DNA of 64,000 nucleotides from Rhizobium nepotum 39/7 (lineage in GTDB: Bacteria; Pseudomonadota; Alphaproteobacteria; Rhizobiales; Rhizobiaceae), in assembly GCF_000949865.1 (NCBI RefSeq), contig NZ_JWJH01000004.1:124001-188000 (forward strand), in the 5' to 3' direction. Of this stretch, positions 54,726-64,000 are shown piece by piece. The position numbers and the translations under genes are program-made. Position 1 is the first letter of the stretch; the number at the start of each line of letters is the position of its first letter. The notes beneath the pieces were generated by a model. The model searched no databases. It was not told the origin of the DNA and saw nothing but the letters and a program-made list of their open reading frames with translations.

Positions 54726-55307
54726 ATGATGGAAAACCAAGACGACATTCTCGAACGTTCGATCGGCGACCGGATCAAGACGTTGCGCGCTGAAAACGGC
54801 CTGACGCTGGACCGGCTCGCATCCGAATCCGGTGTCAGCCGCGCCATGATTTCCCGCATCGAACGCGGCGAGGCGAGCCCCACGGCATCGCTGCTTGCCC
54901 GCATCTGCGCAGCGCTTGGCCTGTCGCTCTCCGGCTTTTTCGCCGAAAACGAAGAGGCCGTTTCACCGCTGGTCAGAAAGCGCGACCAGCAGCTCTGGAA
55001 AGACCCGGAGACCGGTTATGTGCGCCGGTCCATATCCCCGCCACGCATCGGTTCCGATGTCGATATCGTTGAGATCGAGTTTCCGGCAGGCGCGCGCGTC
55101 GGTTTTCCGCCGCATGCGGCAAGCCGTGGAATGACGCAATATGTCTGGCTTTTCGAGGGTGTGCTGGAAATGACGAGCGGCGGAGACGTCCACCGGCTGG
55201 AACCCGGCGATTGCCTTTTTATGCCGGTTGGTGAAGGGCATGTTTTCCACAATCCCACCGAAAAACCCGCCCGTTATGCCGTCGTGCTGGATCAAAGACA
55301 GCGCTGA
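54726..55307 (+). CDS. XRE family regulator with C-terminal cupin
   Basis: A 193-residue repressor-like protein. The XRE helix-turn-helix is at residues about 13-67 (LRAENGLTLDRLASESGVSRAMISRIERGEASPTASLLARIC). The cupin 2 domain covers about 110-190 (MTQYVWLFEGVLEMTSGGDVHRLEPGDCLFMPVGEGHVFHN). Such proteins sense small ligands or polyamines. The following GNAT gene begins 21 bases later and is probably in the same operon, an often-seen pair. Confidence 0.9.
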   Translation: MMENQDDILERSIGDRIKTLRAENGLTLDRLASESGVSRAMISRIERGEASPTASLLARICAALGLSLSGFFAENEEAVSPLVRKRDQQLWKDPETGYVRRSISPPRIGSDVDIVEIEFPAGARVGFPPHAASRGMTQYVWLFEGVLEMTSGGDVHRLEPGDCLFMPVGEGHVFHNPTEKPARYAVVLDQRQR

Positions 55308-55328
55308 TTTTTCCCGACAGGAGTTATT

Positions 55329-55847
55329 ATGACCACCATCCGTGTGTTGAACGGGCAAGAGACGATCGATGCCCTGCCGGAACTTTGCGACGTTCTTGCC
55401 GCCTGCGTGAACGGCGGCGCATCCGTCGGTTTCATGTTACCCTTTTCCCCGCAAGATGCAGAACCCTTCTGGCGGACCGTCGCGGAAACGGTGGGCGAGG
55501 GCGGTACCATTCATGTGGTGGCGGAAGTGGACGGCAAGGTGGTGGGCACCGTACAGGTCGGCCTTGCTTCCAAGCCCAACCAGCCACATCGCGGCGACCT
55601 GATGAAGCTTCTCGTCCACCCCTCGGCGCGTGGGCTGGGGCTTGCCCGCAAGCTCATGCAAAAAGTCGAGGAGGAGGCGGCAAAACGTGGCCGTACCCTT
55701 CTGGTGCTGGATACGGCCACGGGCAGCGATGCCGAGGCGATTTATCCCCGTCTCGGCTGGGAACGGGTCGGTGTCGTCCCCGATTACGCGCTGTTTCCCG
55801 ACGGGCGCTTTTGCGGCACGACCCTGTTCTACAAGCGGCTTGGTTAG
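55329..55847 (+). CDS. GNAT family N-acetyltransferase
   Basis: A 172-residue acetyltransferase, start after AGGAG. MKLLVHPSARGLGLARKLMQKVEEEAAKRGRTLLVLDTATGSDAEAIYPRLGWERVG holds the acetyl-CoA loop (RGLGLA) and the C-terminal GNAT fold. Its operon with the XRE-cupin regulator suggests an autoregulated modification enzyme. The substrate is unknown. Confidence 0.88.
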   Translation: MTTIRVLNGQETIDALPELCDVLAACVNGGASVGFMLPFSPQDAEPFWRTVAETVGEGGTIHVVAEVDGKVVGTVQVGLASKPNQPHRGDLMKLLVHPSARGLGLARKLMQKVEEEAAKRGRTLLVLDTATGSDAEAIYPRLGWERVGVVPDYALFPDGRFCGTTLFYKRLG

Positions 55848-55865
55848 GCCTTTCAGGCCGCTGTC

Positions 55866-56942
55866 TTATTGGCCCGGTTTAAGTGTGCGGTTGAAGGCGG
55901 TGACGATCATCGTCTGCAATTGGGCATGAATATCCTTGCGGTCGCGCGGACCGGCCGGTTCGCAGATCGGATCGCGCTCGCCGACGGATTTGAGAAATGC
56001 ATCGGCATCCGGCTTGCAAAGGGGCAGGAAGCTGAAGTGATCGGCCTCATCAACCTGCTGATAGGTGGCGGCGGGCACCTGCGCCGCAAGCTTGTCCGCA
56101 AGTACGGCCGGCGGTATTTTGCCCTTGCTGCCAAGATTGATGAAGGTCAGCGGAATATCGATCTGTCTCAGGCTGTCCGGCTGGAAGGCCAGCGCCAGAC
56201 CCGGATCGACCAATATGGCGGAACGGATGCGCGGATCGCGGTTCTGTTGCTCGAAGCGGGCCTTGTCGATGGTTCTGAGATCGAGCTTTGGCACGCTGAC
56301 CGACGCGTCGTTCACATAACCGCGCCCACCTGCAAACCACTGGCAATCCATCATTGCCGCATCCTTTTCACAATAACGCACATAGGCGTCGAGATCGGCG
56401 CGTGCACCTGATATCTCCATTGCCGCGCTGCCGCCGAGAGAGAAGCCGAGGACGCCAATGCGCCGCGCATCGATCGCACCGGACCAGTTGTCTTGCGTGG
56501 TCAAGGCCGTGACGATCGTGGAAAGGTCGTTCGTCCGCTCCCAGATTTTTGGTGTATCGGCAGGGGTGGAATCGCCGCTGGTCGTGCCGGGATGATTGGT
56601 TCCCGCAACGATGAAACCTTCGCTGGCGAGTTTCGCTGCTATCCAGGCCATACCCTCAACGCGAGAGCCGGACCCGTGCGAAATCAACACGAGGGGGAAA
56701 TGGCCGTCCTTGATGGTCGCGTCCTTCCGAACCGCCGTTCCCTGAAAGATGCGGTTCTCGGCGGAAAGCGCCGGTGTGCCGTCTCCACCCTTGGCCGGGT
56801 ACCAGATCGTGACATCAAGGTTTGTGTTCCGTGCCTTGGAAGAAACCGGGATCGTGGTAGACCCGACATCCTCCGCAGCAAATGCCTGCGAGGAAAACGC
56901 CGCACAGATCAGAAGTGCGGCAAGGGTGCTTTTCAGTGTCAT
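55866..56942 (-). CDS. Secreted alpha/beta hydrolase (dienelactone hydrolase-like)
   Basis: A 358-residue periplasmic hydrolase with signal peptide MTLKSTLAALLICAAFSSQA. The oxyanion region is in PLVLISHGSGSRVEGMAW, the nucleophile elbow is GVLGFSLGGSAAMEI (serine about residue 166), and the histidine is in DEADHFSFLP. IRSAILVDPGLALAF holds the acid strand. The ATG at 56942 follows GGAGAG at good spacing. It is divergent from a membrane-anchored AraC regulator across 103 bases and is its likely target. Probable ester hydrolase; substrate unknown. Confidence 0.85.
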   Translation of the reverse strand: MTLKSTLAALLICAAFSSQAFAAEDVGSTTIPVSSKARNTNLDVTIWYPAKGGDGTPALSAENRIFQGTAVRKDATIKDGHFPLVLISHGSGSRVEGMAWIAAKLASEGFIVAGTNHPGTTSGDSTPADTPKIWERTNDLSTIVTALTTQDNWSGAIDARRIGVLGFSLGGSAAMEISGARADLDAYVRYCEKDAAMMDCQWFAGGRGYVNDASVSVPKLDLRTIDKARFEQQNRDPRIRSAILVDPGLALAFQPDSLRQIDIPLTFINLGSKGKIPPAVLADKLAAQVPAATYQQVDEADHFSFLPLCKPDADAFLKSVGERDPICEPAGPRDRKDIHAQLQTMIVTAFNRTLKPGQ

Positions 56943-57045
56943 GAGAGTCTCTCCGTTTGACAAAGTGATGTTCCCGTTTTCTCTTTGGGGTGAATAAATG
57001 CGTCCTTGATCGCGTTAAAGGTCGTACCGAAACACGATCTGGTCC

Positions 57046-58155
57046 ATGAACGTGCAATTGTCGTCGCTCCGGGATCTTTCGGCCGTGCTTTTCATTCCCC
57101 TGCCTTTCGTCGTCGCACTTCTGCTGGTCGTCATGTTCATCGTCTTTTTTAGAGGCGGAGACGATGTGCGGGCCAACCGGGCTTTTCTGGCGCTTATCGC
57201 GCTTTGCGCCGTGCAGTCCGTTCTTGTCGGCCTGCGCTGGGGTTATGGCGTGAGCGAAGCGCGTTATGTTTTGCCGGTCCTGGCCGCCTGCCTGCCGCCT
57301 CTTGTCTACATCGCCTTTCGTGGATTGATGGGGGTTGCGGCGGAAAGCAGGAGAGCGATGCTTGCCGGCCTTCTCCTGTCACCGCTGTTTGTCGTCTTTC
57401 TGGAGTTCGTTTTCCCTGTCGCGATCGACTTTGCGCTGATTGTCATTTTTGTCGGGCACGCTGTTGCCCTGCTTTTTCTGGCAGGAAAAGGCCCGGATGG
57501 GCTGGACGAGGCGCAATTTGCCAGCGTCGCATCGGCGCACAAGGCGCTCATTATTGCCGCGGTCGCTCTTTGTGTTTCCGCGCTGTTCGATCTTCTGGTG
57601 TTTTTCGATTTCGAGTGGGCGCACGGGGAAAATGTCGCCGCACTTGTCAGCAATGCCAATCTTCTCGGGCTTCTGCTGATCGGCCTCATGGCCGCTCTGG
57701 CCGGCAAAAGCAAAGCGCCACAAATGGCGGCAGAACCGGCCACGGAACTGCCAGCGCCGGCGGAGCCTTCGGAGCAGGACCGGGATGTCGTCGAAAGGCT
57801 CGGTCTCTTGATGGAGGCGCAGACGCTCTACTGCGACGAGAACCTCAACCTGTCACGGCTTGCAAGACGCCTCGGCCTGCCGAGCCGGCAGATTTCCGGC
57901 GCCATCAATCGCTCCCTCGGCGTCAATGTCTCGCAATATGTCAATCAGCTCCGCATCCGCGAGGCCTGCCGCCTGCTGGAGGAGACGGAGCAGTCGGTGA
58001 CTACGATCATGCTGTCATCAGGTTTCCAGACGAAATCCAACTTCAACCGGGAATTTCGCCGCGTCACCGGCATGAGCCCGGTGGAATGGCGGGAACGGCA
58101 AGTGTGGAAGCTGGTCTCGCCCAACAAAAACGGCCACCCGGCAAATGCCGGATGA
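57046..58155 (+). CDS. Membrane-anchored AraC family regulator
   Basis: A 369-residue protein whose N-terminal about 225 residues contain about seven hydrophobic segments (for example SAVLFIPLPFVVALLLVVMFIVFF), followed by a linker of alanine and proline and the AraC DNA-binding domain. The first helix-turn-helix is NLSRLARRLGLPSRQISGAINRSLG, and SVTTIMLSSGFQTKSNFNREFRRVTGMSPVEWR is the second. The 7-helix/AraC arrangement suggests direct sensing of a membrane or external signal. It is divergent from the alpha/beta hydrolase gene. Confidence 0.87.
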   Translation: MNVQLSSLRDLSAVLFIPLPFVVALLLVVMFIVFFRGGDDVRANRAFLALIALCAVQSVLVGLRWGYGVSEARYVLPVLAACLPPLVYIAFRGLMGVAAESRRAMLAGLLLSPLFVVFLEFVFPVAIDFALIVIFVGHAVALLFLAGKGPDGLDEAQFASVASAHKALIIAAVALCVSALFDLLVFFDFEWAHGENVAALVSNANLLGLLLIGLMAALAGKSKAPQMAAEPATELPAPAEPSEQDRDVVERLGLLMEAQTLYCDENLNLSRLARRLGLPSRQISGAINRSLGVNVSQYVNQLRIREACRLLEETEQSVTTIMLSSGFQTKSNFNREFRRVTGMSPVEWRERQVWKLVSPNKNGHPANAG

Positions 58156-58161
58156 CCGTTT
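58125..58161 (-). terminator. Terminator of the TRAP binding-protein gene
   Basis: On the minus strand an AACGG-TCA-CCGGC-type stem with short loop is followed by GTTTTTG. It overlaps the last codons of the convergent AraC gene. Confidence 0.65.
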
Positions 58162-58193
58162 GACGATGGGTCGCACAATGACCGGAATGGCGA

Positions 58194-59481
<1,288 letters not shown>

Positions 59482-59955
59482 CTATGGATGTGGGCGTTTT
59501 AATGCCGGGTCATCCATTGCAGGATTGTAAAACAACGAAAGCGTCAGGCTTTTTGCGATGCGCTCCGCAGTTTCCATGAACCAGTCATGGGCTTGCCTGC
59601 TTGGCGCGATATCGTCAAGCGTGGCGGAAAAAAGCGCCAGCCATTGCGGAAACAGTTCCGCCGACATGCCTTTTACGCCGAGATGCGCCTGTACGGGCTT
59701 GCCGCCGTAACCGCCGTTTTTGAAAGCGATGGCCATCCAGAACTGTTTCATTCTGGCCATATGTTCTGGCCAGCGTCCAGCAAGCCGCGCATCAAAGACG
59801 GGGCCGAGCGTGGGATGTTCCAGAATGCGACCGTAAAATGTCTCGACCAGCAGGTCGATGAAACCGGCGTCGACGCCGATAGCTGCCATGGCTTTTTCAG
59901 CCCTGTCCTGAATTTCCGCGTTGTGGGCGGCCTTTGCCGTGATCTGGTCCTGCAT
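59482..59955 (-). CDS. Group III truncated haemoglobin
   Basis: A 157-residue 2-on-2 globin of class III. Conserved points are LLVETFYGRILEHPTLGPVFDARL (with the B10 tyrosine at about Y41), WPEHMARMKQFW and GKPVQAHLGV containing the proximal histidine (about H91). The group lacks the glycine motifs of classes I and II. It is divergent from mbfA across 138 bases that hold two Irr-type boxes, so iron or haem status probably controls it too. Roles in nitric oxide or oxygen handling are only suggested by the family. Confidence 0.88.
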   Translation of the reverse strand: MQDQITAKAAHNAEIQDRAEKAMAAIGVDAGFIDLLVETFYGRILEHPTLGPVFDARLAGRWPEHMARMKQFWMAIAFKNGGYGGKPVQAHLGVKGMSAELFPQWLALFSATLDDIAPSRQAHDWFMETAERIAKSLTLSLFYNPAMDDPALKRPHP

Positions 59956-60019
59956 CGTGTTTCCTTTGCTGCAAACCTACGCGGCCAGGACGTGCTCCGC
60001 AATGCGACCATTTGGCGTA

Positions 60020-60034
60020 TTAGAATAATTCTAA
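60020..60034. promoter_or_regulatory. Irr box (ICE) 1
   Basis: TTAGAATAATTCTAA, a near-perfect palindrome of the ICE core, 65 bases upstream of the haemoglobin start and 60 upstream of mbfA. Confidence 0.75.
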
Positions 60035-60064
60035 AAAGCTTGATCGGGATGCGATCCGGATGTA

Positions 60065-60081
60065 TTTAGAATTATTCTAAA
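60065..60081. promoter_or_regulatory. Irr box (ICE) 2
   Basis: TTTAGAATTATTCTAAA, perfect ICE arms, ending 12 bases before the mbfA ATG and touching its ribosome site. Irr repression of mbfA through ICE motifs is described for A. tumefaciens. Confidence 0.85.
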
Positions 60082-60093
60082 AAGGTCTCAGCC

Positions 60094-61077
60094 ATGTTCC
60101 GCAATCTTTTCTCCCCGTCCAAACGCCCGTTCTCCTCGCTTGGTGAACAGGAAATCCTCGCACTCGCCATCTCGTCCGAAGAAGACGATTCCCGTATCTA
60201 CCGCTCCTATGCCGATCATCTGCGCGTGCAATATCCGCAATCGGCGAAAGTCTTTGATGATATGGCCGAGGTCGAGCAGCAGCATCGAAACGTGCTGATC
60301 GACATGCATCGCCGCCGCTTCGGGGAAACGATCCCCCTGATCCGCCGCGAGCATGTGCGTGGTTTTTACGAACGCACACCGGATTGGCTCGTGAAGAACC
60401 TGTCGCTCGAGAAAATTCGTGCTCAGGCCGAGTTGATGGAAGCCCAGGCGATCCGTTTCTACGATGAGGCCGTCAAGCGTACGAGCGATGCCTCGACGCG
60501 CAAGCTGCTGGGCGATCTGGCCGAGGCGGAGCGTGGTCACGAAGACATTGCACATATGCTGGAAGAGAAACATCTCGACGAAAACGGCAAGACCGAAGAA
60601 GAGGAAACCGCAAAGCGCCAGTTTCTTCTGACCTATGTGCAGCCTGGCCTTGCGGGATTGATGGATGGCTCCGTCTCCACGCTGGCGCCAATCTTCGCGG
60701 CCGCCTTCGCCACGCAGGATACCTGGCAAACCTTCCTGATTGGCCTGTCGGCCTCGGTCGGCGCAGGTATTTCCATGGGCTTTACCGAAGCCGCCCATGA
60801 CGATGGCAAGCTTTCCGGCCGTGGCTCTCCGGTAAAACGTGGTTTTGCTTCAGGCATCATGACGGCCATCGGCGGCCTCGGCCACGCGCTGCCCTATCTC
60901 ATTCCGCATTTCTGGACGGCCACCGCCATCGCCGCCATCGTCGTCTTCGTGGAACTCTGGGCCATAGCATTTATCCAGAACCGTTTCATGGAAACGCCGT
61001 TCCTGCGGGCGGTGTTTCAGGTGGTGCTTGGCGGGTCGCTGGTGCTCGCGGCCGGTATCATCATCGGCAACGCATAA
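60094..61077 (+). CDS. mbfA: Membrane-bound ferritin MbfA
   Basis: Iron exporter/ferritin-like protein of 327 residues. The N-terminal rubrerythrin-like domain (about 15-165) has the carboxylate and histidine ligands in AISSEEDDSRIYRSYADHL, AEVEQQHRNVLIDMH, LMEAQAIRFYDEA and AEAERGHEDIAHML. The C-terminal VIT1/CCC1-like membrane domain (about 185-327) has several helices such as PYLIPHFWTATAIAAIVVFVELWAI. In A. tumefaciens and Bradyrhizobium MbfA exports iron and aids peroxide resistance, under Irr. The two ICE boxes upstream fit this. Function is therefore iron detoxification at the inner membrane. Confidence 0.95.
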   Translation: MFRNLFSPSKRPFSSLGEQEILALAISSEEDDSRIYRSYADHLRVQYPQSAKVFDDMAEVEQQHRNVLIDMHRRRFGETIPLIRREHVRGFYERTPDWLVKNLSLEKIRAQAELMEAQAIRFYDEAVKRTSDASTRKLLGDLAEAERGHEDIAHMLEEKHLDENGKTEEEETAKRQFLLTYVQPGLAGLMDGSVSTLAPIFAAAFATQDTWQTFLIGLSASVGAGISMGFTEAAHDDGKLSGRGSPVKRGFASGIMTAIGGLGHALPYLIPHFWTATAIAAIVVFVELWAIAFIQNRFMETPFLRAVFQVVLGGSLVLAAGIIIGNA

Positions 61078-61080
61078 TGA

Positions 61081-61110
61081 AAAAGCCCGCAGCGTCTGCT
61101 GCGGGCTTTG
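61081..61110. terminator. Bidirectional terminator after mbfA
   Basis: AAAGCCCGCAGC and GCTGCGGGCTTT form a perfect 12-bp stem with a 4-base loop, with A- and T-runs at both ends. Confidence 0.93.
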
Positions 61111-61132
61111 TCGATCCTATGATCTCACTCGA

Positions 61133-61747
61133 TCAGCGCAATGCGCCGACCAGAACGTCGCGGCCATCCTCGATGGAGACCCAGCGGCCCGAATTGAAGG
61201 ACGCCTGCCGCTTCAGATAGGTGTAGTTGGTGTCGGTCCAGAGCTTCACGTCGTCGGTAAGATTGTCGAGAATGTAATCGCCGTCGGTGGTGCGGAGCGT
61301 CAGTACGGCATGGCCTTCGCCGTCCGGTTTACGCACGACGGTAATCAGCAGGTCAGCCACGGAAAACCCGCGCTCGATCAGCTTTTTACGCTTCAGCAGC
61401 ACGAAGTCCTCGCAGTCGCCGGCGGTCGTGGGATATTCCCAGACCTCTTCCTTGCCATAGATTTCCATATCGGTCATGGCGACGACCGTGGTGTTGACGG
61501 AGGCGTTGATCTCGCGGACAACATCCCAGCCATATTCGGTAACGCGCGGCGGCGGCGTCAGCTTGCTGCGAATGTTGCACTCGCTCGCATATTTCTGACA
61601 GAACTCATAATGGCCGATCGGCTGGGACGTAATCCCGCCCGTGACCATGGCAGGGCTTCCCTTGGTTTCCGCCATCGCGGAAGCAGCAGTCATTAGCCCG
61701 GCGGCAACTGCAAACAGCAGCGCACGCGCCAGCGGTGCGTTCATCAT
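61133..61747 (-). CDS. Transglutaminase-like cysteine proteinase (BTLCP)
   Basis: A 204-residue secreted protein with a signal peptide ending ASAMAE (about residue 27). The catalytic triad fits the family: cysteine in TTAGDCEDFVLLKRKKLIERG (about C111), histidine in GEGHAVLTLRT (about H146) and aspartate in GDYILDNLTDDV. BTLCP proteins such as LapG cleave periplasmic adhesins, or have unknown roles. No LapD-like partner is adjacent, so the target is uncertain. Confidence 0.88.
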   Translation of the reverse strand: MMNAPLARALLFAVAAGLMTAASAMAETKGSPAMVTGGITSQPIGHYEFCQKYASECNIRSKLTPPPRVTEYGWDVVREINASVNTTVVAMTDMEIYGKEEVWEYPTTAGDCEDFVLLKRKKLIERGFSVADLLITVVRKPDGEGHAVLTLRTTDGDYILDNLTDDVKLWTDTNYTYLKRQASFNSGRWVSIEDGRDVLVGALR

Positions 61748-61865
61748 GAAACCCGTCCCTTAATTCTTAACGAAAAGTTAAGAGGGTTGGGGGTCATGAG
61801 TCAATCATTTGCATTCGATGGCCCGCAAGACTCGTTGAATATGGTTAAGAGCGTTGCGCAAATGC

Positions 61866-62654
61866 CTATGTTGCAAGGGCTCTGACGGCGGCCAGCATCC
61901 TGTCGATATCCTGCGGCCGGGAAAGCCGGTGGTCGCCATCGCGGATCAACGTCAGGACGACGTCATCGGCGGGAAGGTGTTCGAGGAGCTTCAGCGCGTG
62001 CTGATAGGGAACATCGGGATCGCGCATTCCCTGCAGGATGTGAACAGGGCAGCCTGTGGTGATGATGCCGGTGAGGACGCGGTTTTGTTTTCCGTCTTCC
62101 ATCAGCGCGCGGGTGAAGATGTTTGGCTCGGGGCTGTATTCGGAATGTTCCTCGAAATACCCGTTCTCCTCAAGCGACCTCCTTTCAGCCTCCGTCAGGC
62201 TGGGCTCTATCAGCTCCGCAGTAAAATCGGGCGCAGGCGCGATGAGGACGAGACCGGCGACCGATGGCGTGCCGCCCTGCTTGCGCAATTCCTCGACCAT
62301 GCGAAGGGCGATCCAGCCGCCCATCGAAGAGCCTATGAGGATAACGCGCGAATGCGCCTTCGCGCGCACGACGGCAAGTGCCTCTTCCAGCCATCTCGAA
62401 ATCGTGCCCTTCCTGAAGTCGCCGCCGGAAGCGCCGTGGCCGGAATAATCGAGCCGCAGACAGGCAAGGCCGTTTTCCGCCGCAAATCGGTCGAGTTCCA
62501 CTGCCTTGGTTCCCGTCATGTCGGAACGATAACCGCCGAGCCAGACGAGCGTGGGAGCGTTCTCGCCTGGTGTCGCCCGGCGATGGAGGAAGGCGATGTC
62601 GCGGGCGTCGTCGTCAGCGCCTATGCGCAGGAATTCAGCGGCTTGTTCCGTCAT
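61866..62654 (-). CDS. Cytosolic alpha/beta hydrolase
   Basis: A 262-residue hydrolase. The oxyanion segment TLVWLGGYRSDMTGTKA, nucleophile elbow LIGSSMGGWIALR (serine about residue 107) and the final DGDHRLSRPQDIDRML (histidine) are visible. The ATG at 62654 begins MTEQAAEF; the frame is open 11 codons further to a TTG. It resembles palmitoyl-protein-thioesterase-like/YbbA-type hydrolases, but the substrate is not known. It lies upstream of and divergent from infC. Confidence 0.85.
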   Translation of the reverse strand: MTEQAAEFLRIGADDDARDIAFLHRRATPGENAPTLVWLGGYRSDMTGTKAVELDRFAAENGLACLRLDYSGHGASGGDFRKGTISRWLEEALAVVRAKAHSRVILIGSSMGGWIALRMVEELRKQGGTPSVAGLVLIAPAPDFTAELIEPSLTEAERRSLEENGYFEEHSEYSPEPNIFTRALMEDGKQNRVLTGIITTGCPVHILQGMRDPDVPYQHALKLLEHLPADDVVLTLIRDGDHRLSRPQDIDRMLAAVRALAT

Positions 62655-62841
62655 GTATATGCAATTCTCCTGATTTTCATGCGACAAAGGCGGCGTATTT
62701 GCAAAATCCGTGGCAACAGGTGATCTTTTCGGGCAGATATGCTATTGACTTCGCCACGGCAATAACGACATTTCCGCCGCTTGTACCAAACAAGCTGTTT
62801 TTTGCCGACGCGATCCAGAAACAGATCAGGAGAATACGACC

Positions 62842-63378
62842 ATTCGCAGACCTTTCAAAGCCGATGCCCCCGTCAAGGAGGGCCCGCGCTCCAACCGGGA
62901 AATCCGGGTTCCAAGAGTTCAGCTTATTGATGAAGAGGGCCAGAACCTCGGTAGCATGCCGACGGACGAGGCTTTGAAAATGGCGGAGGAGTCCGGCCTC
63001 GATCTCGTTGAGATTTCGCCGAACGCTGAGCCGCCTGTATGCAAGATCCTCGATCTCGGCAAGCTTAAATACTCGACCCAGAAAAAGGCCGCTGAAGCGC
63101 GCAAGAAACAGAAGATCGTCGAGGTCAAGGAAATCAAGATGCGCCCCAACATCGACACGCATGACTATGACGTGAAGATGAAGGCGATGAACCGTTTCTT
63201 TGAAGAAGGTGACAAGGTGAAGGTGACGCTGAAGTTCCGTGGCCGTGAAATGGCCCACCAGGAACTTGGCATGAAGCTTCTCCTTCAGGTGAAGGAAGAT
63301 ACCCAGGTGATTGCCAAGGTTGAAGCCGAGCCCAAGCTGGAAGGCCGTCAGATGATGATGGTTCTTGCGCCGAAATAA
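62842..63378 (+). CDS. infC: Translation initiation factor IF-3 with AUU start
   Basis: A 178-residue IF-3. The N-domain begins [20 protein letters not shown] (initiator read as Met), followed by [14 protein letters not shown] and the conserved [25 protein letters not shown]. The C-domain contains [17 protein letters not shown] and [10 protein letters not shown]. The first ATG in frame lies inside the N-domain at 62956 and would remove 38 conserved residues. The ATT at 62842 follows GGAG at correct spacing, exactly the autoregulatory AUU start known for infC. Operon order infC-rpmI-rplT is conserved. Confidence 0.95.
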   Translation: MRRPFKADAPVKEGPRSNREIRVPRVQLIDEEGQNLGSMPTDEALKMAEESGLDLVEISPNAEPPVCKILDLGKLKYSTQKKAAEARKKQKIVEVKEIKMRPNIDTHDYDVKMKAMNRFFEEGDKVKVTLKFRGREMAHQELGMKLLLQVKEDTQVIAKVEAEPKLEGRQMMMVLAPK

Positions 63379-63571
63379 CCCTTTTGCGCAGGCCGCTCCG
63401 GCGGCATGTGGCATTACCGCAAGGGGAAGTTCTCATTCCCCGTTGCGCTTTTAGCCGACTGCGGTTATAAGCGCGCGTCCGAACGGTCCGGCAGGGCATG
63501 CCGTGGCCGTTCCTGAATAGCTTGAAATAGGCCTCGTCTGCCTGTTTCGATACAAAAAATGGAGTAGCAAA

Positions 63572-63775
63572 ATGCCCAAGATGAAGACGAAGTCCGCTGC
63601 AAAAAAGCGGTTCAAGATCACCGCTACCGGCAAGGTTGTTGCAGCCGCCGCCGGTAAGCGCCACGGCATGATCAAGCGTACCAACAAGTTCATTCGCGAC
63701 GCGCGTGGAACCATGGTTCTCGCCGAAGCTGACGGCAAAAAAGTCGTCAAGAACTACCTGCCGAACGGTCTCTGA
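63572..63775 (+). CDS. rpmI: 50S ribosomal protein L35
   Basis: A 67-residue basic ribosomal protein, [21 protein letters not shown] and [19 protein letters not shown] being the typical L35 sequence. It follows infC by 193 bases, a gap that has a GGGGAA...TTCCCC-type hairpin around 63422-63441 and could hold a promoter. rplT begins 40 bases after the stop. Confidence 0.98.
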   Translation: MPKMKTKSAAKKRFKITATGKVVAAAAGKRHGMIKRTNKFIRDARGTMVLAEADGKKVVKNYLPNGL

Positions 63776-63815
63776 GACTTTTCCGCGTATTTGGACACTT
63801 TAAGGAGATCATGAC

Positions 63816-64000
63816 ATGGCACGCGTAAAACGTGGCGTAACTTCCCGCGCCAAGCACACCAAGACACTCAAGGCAGCCAAGGGCTTCTACGGCCGCCGCA
63901 AGAACACCATCCGCGCAGCAAAGGCTGCCGTGGATCGTTCCAAGCAGTACGCTTACCGCGACCGCAAGGCTAACAAGCGCAACTTCCGCGCTCTGTGGAT
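63816..64000 (+). CDS. rplT: 50S ribosomal protein L20, C-terminus cut by window end
   Basis: The first 61 codons of L20 ([35 protein letters not shown] and [19 protein letters not shown]). About half of the usual 117-134 residues are seen. AAGGAG lies 9 bases before the ATG. An ATG at 63811 is out of frame. In E. coli L20 represses its own operon; whether the site exists here is not visible. Confidence 0.98.
   Translation, partial: MARVKRGVTSRAKHTKTLKAAKGFYGRRKNTIRAAKAAVDRSKQYAYRDRKANKRNFRALW

Overview
The window reads as ordinary chromosomal backbone of a Rhizobiaceae bacterium, most likely the Agrobacterium tumefaciens complex or a near relative. The evidence is the rhizobial regulator RirA, an MbfA ferritin gene carrying Irr-type iron control elements, a complete Ctp/Cpa type IVb pilus cluster, a YepA-YejBEF muropeptide importer, and two families of Rhizobiaceae-type palindromic intergenic repeats. 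GC content is high and even throughout. I see no insertion sequence, prophage, integrase or CRISPR array. Identification rests on recalled family features, not on database searches.

Layout. 1-8.7 kb: glk (cut by the window edge), mgsA and mepA on the minus strand, then the divergent yepA-yejB-yejE-yejF operon. 8.7-13.5 kb: a DadA-like oxidase, a PuuA-like and PuuB-like pair for gamma-glutamylated polyamines, and gntK. 13.5-18.6 kb: an OsmF/YehZYXW-type osmoprotectant ABC operon and an AbrB-family membrane protein. 18.7-20.4 kb: rirA and a divergent orphan ferric-iron binding protein (fbpA). 20.5-25.5 kb: mmsA with a divergent LysR regulator, an EamA transporter, and a DUF475 membrane protein behind a structured leader. 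25.5-30.4 kb: a candidate sigma54-dependent small RNA, a MarR/NlpC-P60 pair, a small secreted protein, pncB and a leucyl aminopeptidase. 30.5-41.2 kb: the Tad/Cpa (Ctp) pilus locus, with flp pilin, cpaA, cpaB, cpaC, cpaD, cpaE/tadZ, tadA, tadB and tadC on the minus strand, flanked by a TadD-like lipoprotein and a small PilN-domain protein on the plus strand. 41.3-50.8 kb: tRNA-Leu(CAG), a SelW-like protein, DoxX, a glutamine amidotransferase, a GH25 lipoprotein, a MocR/EamA divergent pair, an Rrf2/thioredoxin-reductase-like divergent pair with repeated operators, and an AraC/DUF2000 pair whose starts overlap. 50.8-59.3 kb: lepA, a GNAT/carbon-nitrogen hydrolase pair, a SnoaL-like protein, an XRE-cupin/GNAT pair, an alpha/beta hydrolase facing a membrane-anchored AraC regulator, and an orphan Tat-exported TRAP binding protein. 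59.4-61.1 kb: a group III truncated haemoglobin and mbfA around two Irr-type boxes. 61.1-64 kb: a transglutaminase-like protein, an alpha/beta hydrolase, and infC-rpmI-rplT, with infC starting at AUU and rplT cut by the window edge.

How the parts fit. Cell-wall turnover (mepA) sits next to muropeptide recycling (yepA-yejBEF). Iron control appears twice: an Irr-like box before rirA and a RirA-like box before fbpA, then paired Irr boxes at mbfA. The Ctp genes form an almost continuous operon with several ATGA overlaps. The least explained elements are non-coding: the sigma54-promoter/terminator unit at 25.6 kb, the leader at 24.05-24.32 kb, and the 16-bp direct repeats at 48.33-48.38 kb.
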